DNA of 64,000 nt, from positions 55,638,108 through 55,702,107 of the forward strand of contig OX393577.1 of NCBI GenBank assembly GCA_947652605.1. Direction: 5' to 3'. The translations under genes were made by a program, and so were the position numbers. This DNA is from Elmis aenea. Its lineage: Eukaryota; Arthropoda; Insecta; Coleoptera; Elmidae. Shown in pieces: positions 24,780 through 37,913 of this stretch. Every line of letters begins with the position of its first letter. Positions within the stretch are counted from its first letter, which is position 1. Below the pieces are notes generated by a model that made no database searches, was not told the origin of the DNA, and saw only the letters and a list, made by a program, of their open reading frames with translations.

Positions 24780-27489
24780 AAACCGCATAAAAATGTTAAA
24801 TCGATAGTTGAACATATTTGAAAAGAGCGTTTCAAGTAATTGCTTATTTTGAAAAATTATTGTATTTTTGGGTATAGTTTTCCGATACTCATACATTTTT
24901 TTGTCTGCCTGTCCTGTGTGTTTGTACCGTTGTAACTCAAGAACCACTAAACAGATAAGGGAAAAAAATTGAAGGTGTGCATACGGCTTTCAAACAATAT
25001 AATAATTTTCATACGATTTAATTTATTATCAGTAGTAACATAACAAGTGCATTGAAAATTATCGATCATTTTTGGTAAATATGCCCGAATGCGAGTAGAG
25101 CTGAAAAAAACACGAGCGCACGAAGTGCACGAGTGCTTTTTTCTGATTCAACGTGCATGAGTGAAGATTTGTCAAAAATTATAGATTATTTGCAATGCAC
25201 GAGTTATATTTTGTCAGAAAATTTCCTTCACCTAACCTACCTGTCAAATTAAATGTGTGTTATGTTAAATTTTACGAGTACTGTCAGAGTGGTGCGTTAG
25301 GGGTGTGGTTTAATCCATATTGAAGTAACGCTACTGGTCGCCGAAATTCGTCAAGACTAAAATATTTAATTCCCTCTCCAAATTTATATAGTCGACCAAT
25401 CACAAACTCTGAGTTTGTTATTGGTCGAAAACGCAAATTTCACATGAGGATCAACATCTGACAAGGGAATGTAAAATTATTACCGTGTAATAATGCTCCT
25501 ATCCTATTGGTAGTAAGTCTCTAGAAGATTTAAGATTAGTGATTGGTTGAAAACGCAAATTTGACAGGTGAAGGAAATTTTCATTAATATCAAAGGCTGG
25601 CTACCGAGGTACATGAAGTACTAAACCGGCAGTTTCTTTCTTACCAACAGTTTTTGTAGGGGGAGGAAAATAGGTGGTGGAAGAGAAGCGAGAAGGAAAT
25701 GGGTAGAGGGGAATTCCGAAACGGAGGGAAACTACCTTTGAGCGAGCACGCGCGAATCTCAAAATTTTTGAAGAAAGTCACCAGCAAAACCTAGTATTAA
25801 TCTAAACGACTACTACTTAATGATTATTGTAGCTGTATGTTGTATGTTTAGATAATAGCAACAGGACATTTAGGACACTGGAAACAGGTACTGTTACGAA
25901 ATGCGTAAATACGCCATTCTTTTTGAACCAACCTACTCTTGCCGATTAAAATATTCTATTCACGTACCAATCCATTAATAAAGCTTTGTATTAAAGTTAT
26001 TGAAAGTAAACACATCATGACGTAGTCAGTTTCGTATCTATATTACAGTTCACTAGGCAATTTGAAATATTCAACCTACCCAAAAAATCAGCTACTTCAG
26101 AATTTTTTACCAGCAAAGGCTTTTTAAAAACTAATTCATCAACGAATGGCTCACAAAAACCTGTGCCACGGTAATAAAATTATTTCCTTTAACATTTAAA
26201 TTATCCCGGAAGATACTTTTAGCGGTTAGGGCATGTAAAAGGAAACGTGAGACCCAGATATTTTTTTCAAGAGAGTTAAGTATTTAAAGAGGTCCAGGAC
26301 AAGGGCAAATAAATGATGGGGATCCCTTTTAACGTTATTTTAAATTTTGATATCTAAACGTTTTTAAACGCAAAGCGCTGAGGGCTACTAAGATGTATAA
26401 TACACTAAACAACACGGTAAGTTCTGTATTTATACAAAGAACAAAGAGAGCATTTATTTATTAATTTAGCTGCTGTCATTTTCGCAGATTACCTTCTGTG
26501 TGTAACATAAGAAACAGATTATTACAAATGTTGAGAAAAAAAAATTGCTAGCGAAAACAATCGTACTTTTTATACAGGTATCGGTTGCTATAATTGTGAA
26601 ATTATACACATTAGTTTCTCCACAAACCCACAATTATAATATTATCATTAAAGCCTCGTTCACATGGTGACACTAGCGTCGCGACACTACCGTGGCAATA
26701 AATGTCGTATAGTGCCGTCGTCTGAAGAGCCTGATGTCGCGATGCCACGATGTCATGACGCTAGTGCCGTGACACTAGTGATGTCGTGACACTGACATAA
26801 ACTGCCAACTTTTGATAATAAAAATGGGGTACTTAGCCATATTTTTATATTTTGACCGCGCGTATTTGTCATGATAGACAAATAATATACATTTGTTTGA
26901 CGGTGAAAGTTTTCAAAATTTGAAATTATGTTCAGTAAAAAACAATTATTGATTGACTTTATACTAAAAACAAATTTTTAAACTCAATTTTAAGTGAAAT
27001 TGCTGGTAGAAAATCCTTCGTGCGCAACAAATTTACGCATATGAAGGTTGGGGGAGCCACGGTATAACGTTAACGTTTGTTTGTTTGTTAAATATCATTT
27101 AAAACTTGATTATAAAAATTTAACAGCTGGAATATTAGTTTTGTGATTGTTTACTTTCTGAAAAGTAGGATTGTTGGCTAGGCTATGCCATGGAAATTTT
27201 GTTAGTTTAACGTTGTTTGGCAAACATCGTCTGCATAAACATCAAAATATTCAATTTGAATTTTAAAAACATCACGTACATCTTTCCACCTACATATTTT
27301 TAACTGAAACTATTTTTGACTACGAAATAATAAAGTCGCTCCGGCAAAAAAAAACTTTAATATTTGCATGAAAATTATTATTGTTGGGTTAAAAATTTAT
27401 CAACGTTGTTATTTATGACTTTCGCCATATATTTTGTACGTGCGCGGGCGCGTGTGTATAAAAAGTTTGAATTGTCGATCCAGGCCATA
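24780..27489. other. No gene recognised; purine-rich tract
   Basis: 25656-25735 is an unusual A/G-rich stretch (GGAGGAAAATAGGTGGTGG and following). AAAGCCTCGTTCACATGGTG at 26651 repeats a string from 3100, and the following 110 bp are dense in GTGTCGTGACACT-type direct and inverted motifs. Confidence 0.45.
25217..25582. repeat. Inverted repeat GAAAATTTCCTTCACCT...AGGTGAAGGAAATTTTC
   Basis: About 25-bp ends, the left one split by a short insertion. Inside, TTGGTCGAAAACGCAAATTT (from 25421) recurs as TTGGTTGAAAACGCAAATTT (from 25543). Possibly a degenerate TIR element. Confidence 0.5.
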
Positions 27490-28080
27490 TACAGGGTGGT
27501 CCAAATTCTATAGGATTACATGGGTATCTCGCTTAATAGGCAAGATTGAGAAACGGTTGAATTAAGTACCAAAAATGTGCAGTTTTTTAGGACCAACTCA
27601 GAACCGTTTTCAAAAATATTCTATAATTTCCGATATAGAGTAATTAGAAAAAAACTGTTTGTTTGTTATATTTATGTCATATCTCTCTTATTGTAAATAT
27701 CGAAAAAGTTTATTAAGATTATATTTAGATATTTTTATGTAGATTTTTATAGTAGATACTAAAAGTTATGGCACAAACTTACCTTTTTTTAAATGGAAAC
27801 TATAGTTGGCTATGGCCTATTTAAATTCCTTATTTTTTTCTCATTCCAAACATATATGGGTTGATGTATTTATTTTCAATAATACGGAAGTTACAAACGT
27901 TTTTCAATTTTTTTACCGATGTAAAACCAAAAGTAGGCTGTGAAAAAAAAAAAAATACGGAAATTATAGAATAATATATTTGACAACTGTTCTGAGTTTG
28001 TCCCAAAAAACTTCACATTTTTGGTAATTTAAGAGTTTCCTTATCTTGACTATTAAGCGAATTTGGACCACCCTTTACAG
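27490..28080. mobile_element. MITE copy 3, most complete of the GGTGGTCCAAATTC family
   Basis: Left TACAGGGTGGTCCAAATTCT, right GAATTTGGACCACCCTTTA. Arms of about 150 bp pair, including TACCAAAAATGTGCAGTTTT against the matching right-arm block. About 590 bp, non-coding. Confidence 0.75.
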
Positions 28081-29149
28081 TGTGATCCATTTTAAAGCGG
28101 ATCACCCCTATAAACGGTTTATTTATTGTCCGATTTTCATGAACTTTTTTTTAAACGATAAAGCATCAAAAACTGTACTTTTTCACCTTATTTTAAAATT
28201 CAGTTTACACTCACAAAGCCTACTATGATTTTTTTTCGATGTCAAAATTGGCAAAATATGTTTAGCGATTTTTTTATCTAAAATCTGACTACACCACTGG
28301 ATTCAGGATGCCCTCAAATGAGTTTTATACCAAATTTCATGAAAAATCCTTCGAAATCTCAACATCAAAATGATTTTTTTGTGGTTAAAAAAAAATGTGA
28401 CTGACACCAGCTTTTAAACTCCAGCCTTTTAATTCTTCAATTACAAAAATGTATTTTATTTTAAAAACACTAACTAAATTCATGTTCATAAATACACAAA
28501 TTAATACTTTGCAACTCTACGAAGGGCCAGGGCGCGCCTAAACTTTAACAACCAAAAACATTTCTATTATTATCATTACTAATTAAACGAAGAGATTTAT
28601 ATGAAAACATAAAACAACATTCATAACTTCTAATGTAATTTTAACATTTACATCTGCATTTGGAGTGGGTAATGCTACGGGACCTTTTCATTTCCCGACT
28701 ACGCTAATCGCTGATAATTATAAGCGCGTCGACAGCATTATCGGTTTTCCGCACGATTGAAAAAAGTTAAAAACGTAAAGCAGGAGGTAAAAATAAATTC
28801 AACGCGTATTAAAACTTTTAATCACTTCTAGGTACGTGATAATACGAATGATATCGCATTGAAAATAGCGTAGAGGTCGTGTCGAATAATTACTATTAAA
28901 ATAGTTTTAACTTCTTATAGTTAAAGTACAATTTACTACTACAATGTCACTTACACAAAAACAATGGAATATAAAACTTCAGCAATTTTTTTTACGTAAT
29001 AATACTGATTATGTTATGAAATTGGCGCGGAAACGATATAAACTATACTGCTCGCTCTTTTTCAACTAGTATGGTCTCATACAATTTTTGCGTTGTCTTT
29101 ATATAAAAAACAATAGAATGTGTGACAGTATTTTTCTAATGATAGGAGG

Positions 29150-29333
29150 AAATTTCTTTGACGTGCCAGCTAGCACGATGGGAAGTGGGTCCCTGATAAA
29201 GTTAAGACACTTTATGACGTCATCTGCACAAGTCCAATGTGAGAGGACATTTTCAAAACTAAAGATCATAAAGAGAAGGCTAAGAAATTCAATGTCTGGG
29301 AAGAACCATGCAATGCATGTTGCTATCCATTGA
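29150..29333 (+). pseudogene. hAT transposase dimerisation-domain fragment
   Basis: The frame reads KLRHFMTSSAQVQCERTFSK then LKIIKRRLRNSMSG. The SSAQxxCERTFSKLKxIKxRLR pattern is the C-terminal dimerisation region of hAT-type transposases. Only about 60 residues are recognisable and no upstream catalytic part is seen nearby. Confidence 0.6.
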
Positions 29334-29419
29334 TAAGGCATTGTTAAATGAATTGAATGCACATTGTTGAGAATTTCGAATGATCAACTAGTGAATTCAA
29401 ACGATTGCAGTTAATATAA

Positions 29420-29882
29420 AGGTTTGTTCCAACAGCGATTTGCACGGTACAGTAAACGATCAGAGTTTGCGCAGTATCAATATCGCGTTCCAACACAGTC
29501 TCTGATAGTTCACCGGACGGTTTAGTCGGCTGTTCCAACATAACAAAATTGATACATGAACTAGTCAGTGAACGGTCAGAACAGTCCTTGGATGAGAGCG
29601 TGTACCAGCATTTGGATTTTTACACGCAAGCGCTGTTCATAACTAACGTGAGCTCAGCTAGCTATGCATCGCTTCCCAACCCTACATTCTTACCCTAGCG
29701 ATTCGTACATTTGTATGAACCCAATAGACGCAAATGACATTTACAGTTAGGCGAGTCGTAAAAGCGTTCCAACAACGCTTAATACTTGTGCAGTACATCT
29801 ATCAGTACATAGTTCACGCATGCGAATAAACCGGTTCATGAACTCATCACAAATCGGTTTTAAATCGCTGTTAGAACAAACC
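29420..29882. mobile_element. MITE with AGGTTTGTTCCAACAGCGAT ends
   Basis: The right end, complementary to AGGTTTGTTCTAACAGCGAT, differs by one base over 22 bp. GTTCCAAC units recur inside. The superfamily cannot be decided from the short flanks. Confidence 0.65.
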
Positions 29883-30074
29883 TATAGTGGACTGGACTGC
29901 ATCGAATATGCTTTAACACTATTCCTGTTAACATGTAAATAGTTCAGTACAAGCACAATGTTTAAAAATATCCACCAATAATTTAAAATTTAAAGTTAAG
30001 TAAAATTCAATTATAAAATCTGTATTTACATTTTTAAGTATCTACTGAATACTGTAAGTATAATATGTACAATA

Positions 30075-30703
30075 TACAGGTGTACAAAAAGTAACGTAAC
30101 GGATCAATATCTCGTTTTGACAACTTTACAAAAAATAAAAGTTTTATGAGAAGTTGTTTGTGGTCATTTACTACATAACCTTAAATTATGTTCAACTATA
30201 GACAGTGTTTTGTTTTTGCGCACCAATGCGTCACTTTGTTTTTTTTTTAAGTAGAACACCCAGTATATTTTATAATTTTTAGACGTAAAATTGAATTCTT
30301 CTTCAACAATATATAGGTTTAATGTATCTAAAAATTAGTCGTTTTTGAGTTAAGTTTTTATAAAAATTGTAAATATTGATAGAAACAGGAGTCTAAAAAA
30401 ATAATGATATTTCCCAACTTGGCTGTGTCAGAACGAATTCCTTTAAACTTTGTAGAGCAAGTGTCAAAGTGATTTTTGACTGGTGAAAATTGCAAAATAA
30501 TACACAGGGTGTTCCTTACGCCCAGTCCATTTAGACAATCTTCAAACATGAATAAGTCAGTTTTTTTATATATATATAATTTTACATTTTCTTATTCATA
30601 ATGTAATTAATTATCTTTAAAAACTATCAAAGGTCAATTATGTCTAAAATCAGTATTTCTCGAGTAATTGCGGTTTTCTTGATAATTTTTTGTACACACT
30701 GTA
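30075..30703. mobile_element. TIR element, TACAGGTGTACAAAAA ends
   Basis: Left TACAGGTGTACAAAAAGTAA, right ATTTTTTGTACACACTGTA. About 630 bp, non-coding; an ACACAGGGTGTTCC string inside suggests a second, nested terminus near 30503. Confidence 0.5.
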
Positions 30704-30904
30704 TGTACACTGTAATAAATAAATAATATACTTTTAATTCTGTCTTTTTTCATTTAGAAACGTTTTTGATAATCTTATTTATTTTTTATGAGAATTAAAT
30801 GAAAGTCTTAGCGGGTGGCCCTCTTTTGTCTCCTTGCAACCAATATTTTTAGACCCAGTCCGTAACTGCACATATCACTGATGATAACTGTGCAACAACG
30901 AGTT

Positions 30905-31291
30905 TATGAAGTATCATCAATAATATGGGGTTCCTTAATATATGGCAAAATACAGTGTATAACGTTTTGGTTCTAATATATAAATGTATAAACAATATGA
31001 TGCCAGGATATATGAGTAAATATCTGATATACAACAAAGAACAGCATGATTATGAAACAAGACAAAGAGAACATTTTAGACTGCGTAAATGTAAAAAAAG
31101 TAGTACACAGAACTCGCTCTATTCCAAAGGGCTAAAATTATTTAATCAATTACCAAACGAATTAAAATATTCTGTTAATCTGCATGCGTTTAAAGAAGGT
31201 TGTAAGACCCATGTAAAACTGCAATTTTAATTTGAAGTACTAGTTGTAAAGATTGATGTATAAATAGTTTCTTTTATAACTAAATAAAGCC

Positions 31292-31353
<62 letters not shown>
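30905..31353 (+). mobile_element. LINE 3' fragment ending in an (ATT)n tail
   Basis: The frame 30925-31230 reads NNMMPGYMSKYLIYNKEQHD, then YETRQREHFRLRKCKKSS and LYSKGLKLFNQLPNELKYSV, the usual last hundred residues of CR1/L2/Jockey-group LINE proteins. After the stop come about 60 bp with AATAAA and then a (TTA)n microsatellite (31292-31353), which looks like the LINE's own 3' tail. It is strongly 5'-truncated. Confidence 0.8.
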
Positions 31354-31354
<1 letters not shown>

Positions 31355-33452
31355 CATGCTGCATAAAAAGCACGAAGAACAATGAAATTAGGGAAAATTA
31401 ACAAAAAAATCGTGTAAAACTAGTACTTTTTTAAATAAATACATTTGTATAAGAATATACATACTATTTATTGTGCTAGAATAAAAATGTTCTAAAATAC
31501 ACTTAAACTCACCAAAACAGAGTCACTTTTGGAACACCCTGTACAAGCCAGAGCATAGGTTTCAATTTGGTAAAGTTTCCAAATGTTGTGCCGATTAATA
31601 ATCTGGGGAGAAATTAAAATATTGCACAGTATTCGCGAAGACTGGAAAAACCCGAAAAAATCAATTCTGAAAACTTTATCGTTCATTCTTATTTTCCAAT
31701 TTTTTTTTAAACATGTAAAAACATTTCATAAGCACTTTTTAAAGTCCTAACAGGTGGCGATCGCCAATTGCTTCTATAAAAATTTCTTTTTTTCCCATGA
31801 CTTATAAGTTATTTGCTTCCAGAATTTCCATTCGATGTATAAAAAATTCGCATATTCCGCGTTTTAATCGCTTGGAAATTCGATCAGATCAATTACGATT
31901 AAAAACGAATATGTTTAAGAAACACAAAGAATGTGAATGATTAACGAATCCAAGCACTGGCAACTTTTTAAGCAAACTGCAAAATGCTGAAAAAGTTTTC
32001 AAACGCATTTTTTTAACTAAGTAGCTCTAAAGTAGTTTTTGTGATATTTCGAAGTTCGTAATTGAAATACTAATGATTTTACAAAACTTAATGGTTAGCG
32101 AGATAAGTCAAGCTTCATTTTAAAATCAATTTCTATTGATGCTTTAAACGCATCGGTTTATACTTTTTTATGGATGCAATAATAACAGAAAAATATGCAA
32201 ATCCTTTAAAAACTTCGCAGCAAGCTTCAGAGAAAACAAATGCCGGTATTACACGTCAAACTCTTTTTAGAATACAAATAAATATGATTGTTTCTAAACA
32301 TTTTTGAATAAAAATTTCACTGGATCGCAAGAGTCACTTTGGTTAACCATTTTGCGGAAAAGCCCAGACAAATAAATACACGCAATCTAACTTTACGACG
32401 ATAGATGGGAAGCATTTTATGATTGCGATTCTCCCAACTATACTACTTGCATGAACAGTAGTAACAAAAATGTGAGTAAAATTTACGACTTCTATACATA
32501 TCCTGCTCAAAGGCATTACTGTGTTATGTACAAAATATGTATACTGTAACATATCCAGTGTATAATCGGATTACCAATGGCTGTGTTAGTTTGAAAAACT
32601 TATCAGAGAGACAATAATTACACTTAAAAGTTTGCATTTCCGTGTTTAAAAAACGTAGTCTCGTCGGGTAATTAAAAAAACAAACGAGAAAAATCATGGG
32701 TGAATAATCAAGTTGCCATTCTTGTTCAATTCTATTTAAAACAATAGCACTTATTCATGCTACAAATTGAAAAGATTGTTAAATTGACGTTAAAATTGAT
32801 TGCGTCAAAATTCTACGCTTATTTAATAAAACAAAATCGCGTAGGTAACTAAGTAAGCCATGTAAAAGGTTTTAGATAAACGTTACAAATTGAAGAAAAA
32901 ATATAACAGAAAGTGTTATTAAGGCATCTAGATGTCGAAGACCCCGGCAATTGCAGATGCCTATAGGAGAAAGCACAATAAAAAACGAACAAGGATAAAT
33001 CAGGCGATCTAATCAAGTTACTGGTTATTTGTTCCACTGTTTCTGAAACAAATGCAATTTACCGACGCTGAAAATTAAGCTAAAAGAAACACTATTACGT
33101 TTAGCGTCATAAAAAAAACTTTGACATTTGACTACAATCAATGCAAAAAAAACTGATTTTAGAGTTGGGTTTTTCGATTAATTTTAAGAAATTTGTTCTG
33201 TTTGAATATTTAAATTGGGAGTTTCATGTTTTTGATTGATATTGCTTTGAAGCTAAAACAAAAGAACACTTATTTCAAAATGGTGGCGAAAAATATTTCA
33301 TAACTGAATTCAGATTTAAGAATTTAAACTACAAACGTAAGTTTTTAATTCAGTAAGGTGGCCACCTTAAAAATGATGTAAAGTAAATATCAAAAATTAC
33401 CAAATAATGCCACGAATCATCAAGAAATTATTTAAAATGTATCAATAAACAG
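31354..33452. other. No gene recognised
   Basis: AT-rich. An orphan right terminus GGAACACCCTGTACA lies near 31532. Nothing else supported. Confidence 0.5.
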
Positions 33453-33700
33453 TGGCGATGCTAGGGGGGGGGGGCGGTCCACCCCGGGCGGCACTTTTTT
33501 TTGGGGCGGTAGTTTTAGTCTACCCCAATGCTCAAATAGGGTAAAAATTAAAATCTTGGAGTAATGAAGGAACAGTAGATAAGTAGATATAATAATCAGT
33601 GCTGGCAGTAGCGCGTTCCAATGAAAAATTCACATATCGAAGTTAGAGGGTAAAACGGGCTAGTCGACCTGGCTACACTGAAAACCCCGCCCCCTTGTAA
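33453..33700. mobile_element. Left end of a hAT-like element
   Basis: CAGTGGCGATGCTAGGGG followed by a G-run and CCGGGCGGCAC is a common hAT-type terminus in arthropod genomes. No matching right terminus was found, so the extent is unknown. Confidence 0.45.
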
Positions 33701-34097
33701 CGACAGACATTCCAAGTAATAAAATTTATGATAGGGTACCAACTATTCAATAAAAATATGAAACATTTCATTTATTTTCAACATTAAATTCCATGCAGTT
33801 TGAAACTCTATTGTAAAAGGGATTTTTTACTTTCTTTCTATTGCAAACATTTGGTTTGAGGTATAAATCCTTTTCTATATTAACCAATCGTCGCATCGAC
33901 AACATTCGTTTAATTATTTGGAAATGGAGATGTACAAAAGTTTCGAAGAGTGGTATGAGAACTTCCAAATCATAGGATACCAGAAACAATGTACAATGGG
34001 GTTTTTCAATAACCGTATATGAATACAATTATTGTTCTTTTAAGTAGGTACGTGAAAAAAATATTGGACCTGTATATAAAATCCTTAATCATTTATA

Positions 34098-34985
34098 CAG
34101 GGTGGGGCACGGGAACCGACTGTTTTTAAATTGATTAGTACTCGGCCATTAAGAAAGGTAGCGTCGTGTGACAGGTGTCATTTAATTCCTTAGCTCAAAG
34201 CATTTTATTATCAACTAAAACGGAGCCGTGGACACTAGAGCACCGCGGTACAGCGCGAGTTTCGCCGCAGATTCAATATTCATAGAAATGACTATGTTCC
34301 CGCTCATGACACAATTTTACGTTGGATAAACAATCTTCGAACAAGAGGCCCAATGATGAAAAAGAATCCGCCCGGCCCCCAACGTACTATGCGTACTCCA
34401 GAGAACGTGGAAAGAGTCAGACAAGCGGAACTGCAAAGCCCAGGCCGCTCTGCTCGAAGACATTCACCTGCACTCACATCAGCAATCGTACTGTAAGACG
34501 GATTTTGTATGGTGAACTACGTTTCCATTCATAGAAACAAGCGGTTGTGCAGAAATTGAATGTAAGGGATTACCCTCAACGATTGCTTTTGCACAGGAAA
34601 TGCTTGCACTCTTCGAGCAAAATGAAGACATGAGCGATGAAGTCCATTTCCACTTTAATGGGGCCGTCAACAGACAAAATTGTCGGTATTGGGCTGCTGA
34701 AAATCCGCGACAATTACACGAAAAACCGCTGCATAGCCCGAAGGTGGCAAAGTTTACCCAACGTAAAATTGTGTCATGAGCGGGAACAGAGTCATTTCTA
34801 TGAATATTGAATCTGCGGCGAAACTCGCGCTGAACCGCGGTGTTCTAGTGTCCACGGCTCCATGTTAGTTGATAATAAAATGCTTTGAGCTAAGGAATTA
34901 AATGACACCTGTCACACGACGCTACCTTTCTTAATGGCCGAGTACTAATCAATTAAAAAACAGTCGGTTCCCGTGCCCCACCCTG
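34098..34985 (+). mobile_element. Tc1/mariner-like element with 234-bp inverted repeats and a gutted transposase
   Basis: The element is flanked by TA on both sides (34096-34097 and 34986-34987) and ends in CAGGGTGGGGCACGGGAACC. Left arm 34098-34331 and right arm 34752-34985 are inverted copies of equal length with few differences. The left arm contains the start of the transposase (EPWTLEHR, then FRRRFNIHRND and HDTILRWINNL), whose ATG is mutated to ACG. The single-copy middle, 34332-34751, reads as the helix-turn-helix end and the MSDEVHFHFNGAVNRQN region with a frameshift. Downstream catalytic sequence is deleted. The right arm is therefore a backwards copy of the 5' end, not a simple terminal repeat. 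Confidence 0.85.
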
Positions 34986-34987
34986 TA

Positions 34988-37052
34988 TTATATTTGGAGT
35001 CGTGTCTAGGCAAGACAAGGTGCCTTTGAGAAAATTTACAGTAATGTACACTTTTTGTTCATGGAAACAAACAACAATATAAATTTAAAGCATCAACTGA
35101 CGTTTTTCCAATTTTTTTAAATTTTAGACTGAAATAGGTGTTACTTTTTTGGAATTTATGTGAATTTAATTTTTATATTTATAAATGTATATTTTTGTAA
35201 TTTTGCTAAATATATTATGTATGTGTTGTGTTCCTTTACCTAAATGCAGACCATTAGTGAAAGTTTTTACCCTTATTAAAAATAATTTCGTGGGGGTAGG
35301 GGGCGATCTGATTTAGAAAAAATAAAAATCTGAAAATGTTCTGCCATAAAATTGTAATTTTGGATGATGGTAAAGTAGATACTCTACATTATTTAATTTT
35401 GCATTAAAACACGTTTGAACATCTAAAAATTTTAAAAAATCGCCTGCAGCGCATCTACCCTCCACTTTTTCGGGTCGATCTCTGCTTGCTTTTACAACCC
35501 CAAAATTTTTAACGCAATAGAGCCCTGGACTGGAGTTTGCTGCGAATACCACAAAATTCAAGTATCCCCGAAATACCATACATTTTATTTAGATGCTCTA
35601 CGATAAATTTCGATTTGTGGCATTTTCTAATTCTAACTATAACAAATAGGCAAAAATCGTTTTTTAATGCCTTTTACACCGTTTAGACGAGCGTTCTGGG
35701 CCAATATAAAGCATCTTAATTACATATTCAGCCTTAGAAAAAGTTTTCTATGCAGAACGTCAAACATTTTACAACCTTGAATATTTTTGTACTTGTAGCT
35801 AGACGACGTCTTCGTAATATTTGTTTATTACATAATTAACAAATAGTTTAAAAGTAGTTAAGAAAATTACTTATTTAATTACTTTATGTGGTACTTACTT
35901 ATTTACAAAACAACCGTCAAATACAATCTTAATTAAGATTTGACGATTAGACTGAGAATAAAAAATAACAACGTTCGAAAAACATTGTTTAAATGTTGTA
36001 ATTAGGGGGGCATGTGTTAATTGCATTCTTTACATTTCACAATGTAATTTTACATTCATAGATAGTACATTTGTTTTTCAAAAGAAACACGGGTATTTAA
36101 AGATATAACTCGCTTAACTATCTACTGCAGAAATAACATACAACTGTTTTTGTTAAATTATTGCTACATAAATATCGATAAGGTACGTCAAATGCTGTAA
36201 ATATATGTGAAGTTATTTTTTTAATTTATTGTCCCGATATATTTTTCCAGCGCTTTATTAATAGTCATGAAACACGCAAAGTTGGTCTTCAAAAATAAAT
36301 AATAAAGAACACTATCCGCGACAGTATTTTTTATCAATTTTTGTATACATATATGGGCGCCGATAAAATTTTATAGTTTCATAAAAATATTCTTCCGCCA
36401 CACATAAAGTTTAAATTGCATGATCAAATTGTATAGCGCCAACCGCCTTTTAACAAATAAATAAATCAAACAAATTCGAAAAGATCGTAAACGAGCGAAT
36501 ATGCAAACGTGAAATAGTTTTAAAATCACTATGGAACAATATAATTCCCAAAAAAAAAATTCAAATATTTGATTGTTATCGATGGAAAAAGCTTAGTGCT
36601 CCGGTATCGCAGTTGGCGTACGTCTCCAAACCAATCAATAACCAGCACTGAAACAATTGCTATAATTTAAAATGTTGTTGATATCGCGATGTTCTCGTTA
36701 ATTATGAAATTTTAAAGACAACCACCTGTCATTCGGTACAGGGCAGAGCCTTCTCTATATTGATTTTCTTGGGCAATGCAGATATTCAAAAATGCTCGCA
36801 AATTTCAGCTAAAAAACTTGAAAATCCGCAGCACCGCGGTGTTGTGCACCATCATAACTGCCCACCAACACATTTAACTTATACAACACGGTAACAAAAT
36901 CGAGTTTATTTTGGTATATTGGGTTTTGAAATATTTTTTGCGTTCGGGATTCGTCCATTGCGATTGTCACTCCCGAATTTTCGCCTAGCTCGAAAGGCAA
37001 TTATTTTTATAACATAACACATAACGACAGTCATAAATATAGTTGTACTTAC
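34988..37052. other. Start of inferred CaMKII intron 1; no further gene
   Basis: The donor of CaMKII exon 1 is at 37051-37052 (minus GT). The following intronic sequence is AT-rich, with some C/G-rich transposon-like scraps at 35285-35320 and 35440-35560. Confidence 0.5.
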
Positions 37053-37117
37053 TTGCCCAATTCCTCTTTTAACTCGTAATTGTCGCTAAAACGAGTGCAG
37101 GCCATAGGCACCGCCAT
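37053..37117 (-). CDS. CaMKII: First coding exon of CaMKII (calcium/calmodulin-dependent protein kinase II)
   Basis: On the minus strand an ATG at 37117 opens a frame that reads MAVPMACTRFSDNYELKEEL then Gly, and stops at a canonical donor AA|GTAAGT in the middle of a Lys codon (phase 2). CTRF-(T/S)(D/E)xY-x(L/I)xEELGKG is the diagnostic start of CaMKII, with the kinase glycine-rich loop (GKGAFS) beginning right at the exon end. The few residues before CTRF are the variable N-terminus. CaMKII is a dodecameric Ser/Thr kinase of synapse and muscle. The second exon should begin with G then GGN-GCN-TTY. I did not find it between 1 and 37052, so it probably lies beyond the left edge of the window. 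Confidence 0.9.
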
Positions 37118-37450
37118 AGTATTGTCTACTGCAGTGCCAGCTAAAACCTACTGTATATTTCTCGCTCTCTCTGCTATCTTCGATTCTATCATGCGCGGAA
37201 TTCACTTCCACGATCCATTAAAATTACCGATACTTTTTAGTCAGACATAATCACTCACAACACTTTTCTTCACATTTAATACAACGAACGCGTTACTATA
37301 ATCCATATTAATATCCCGTGTACGTTTAAACATACCTTCACGCACAAATTTATTTTTAAACATCGAACAACACTCGCGCTATTCCGTAAAATCCGGTTTT
37401 AGCTAGATCCAGGTCTGGCGTAAACTCGCTCCTCGGGGATATAACCTAAA
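37118..37450 (-). promoter_or_regulatory. CaMKII: Putative CaMKII 5' leader and promoter-proximal region
   Basis: Sequence upstream of the CaMKII ATG is less AT-rich than its surroundings and lacks transposon signatures. On the minus strand it has a GAGA-type stretch (AGCAGAGAGAGCGAG, about 37163-37181) 45-65 bp before the ATG. Further up, GTGAAG|GTATGT near 37340 is a possible donor of a non-coding first exon. Transcription start and any leader intron cannot be fixed from sequence alone. Confidence 0.4.
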
Positions 37451-37913
37451 AAATCAATATCGTAGTAGATACACATGACAACTTGAAAACGACACTCGTC
37501 AGCAGGGTAATAACCTACCCAAACATATGTATACTCCAAATATTTTTTGCTTTAACCACATGACATTCCTTCCTATACCATTCCCACTTTTACACTATGA
37601 CTAATGCTTACTAATTTAACATAGACAATGTGGTTTTTCAATGATACGCCCCTGCATATGATGAATAACCCGACAACCCAGTGCCAAGATCTGTCTGTCG
37701 TTCTGTTACCAATACAATTTTTTTCTGTAAAACAGGTAAACAAAAAAGTTCGTGCGGTTTTTTTAATACAGATTGCCATGTATATTTTTTAAGTTTTTGT
37801 TATCGATAGCATTATTGTTTATAGTGTCATCTTCTTTAGTATTAATCGCTCTTTCATTCGATACATTCAAATTTGGCGATAATTGTTTAATTCATATTTA
37901 AAAATAACTTAAA

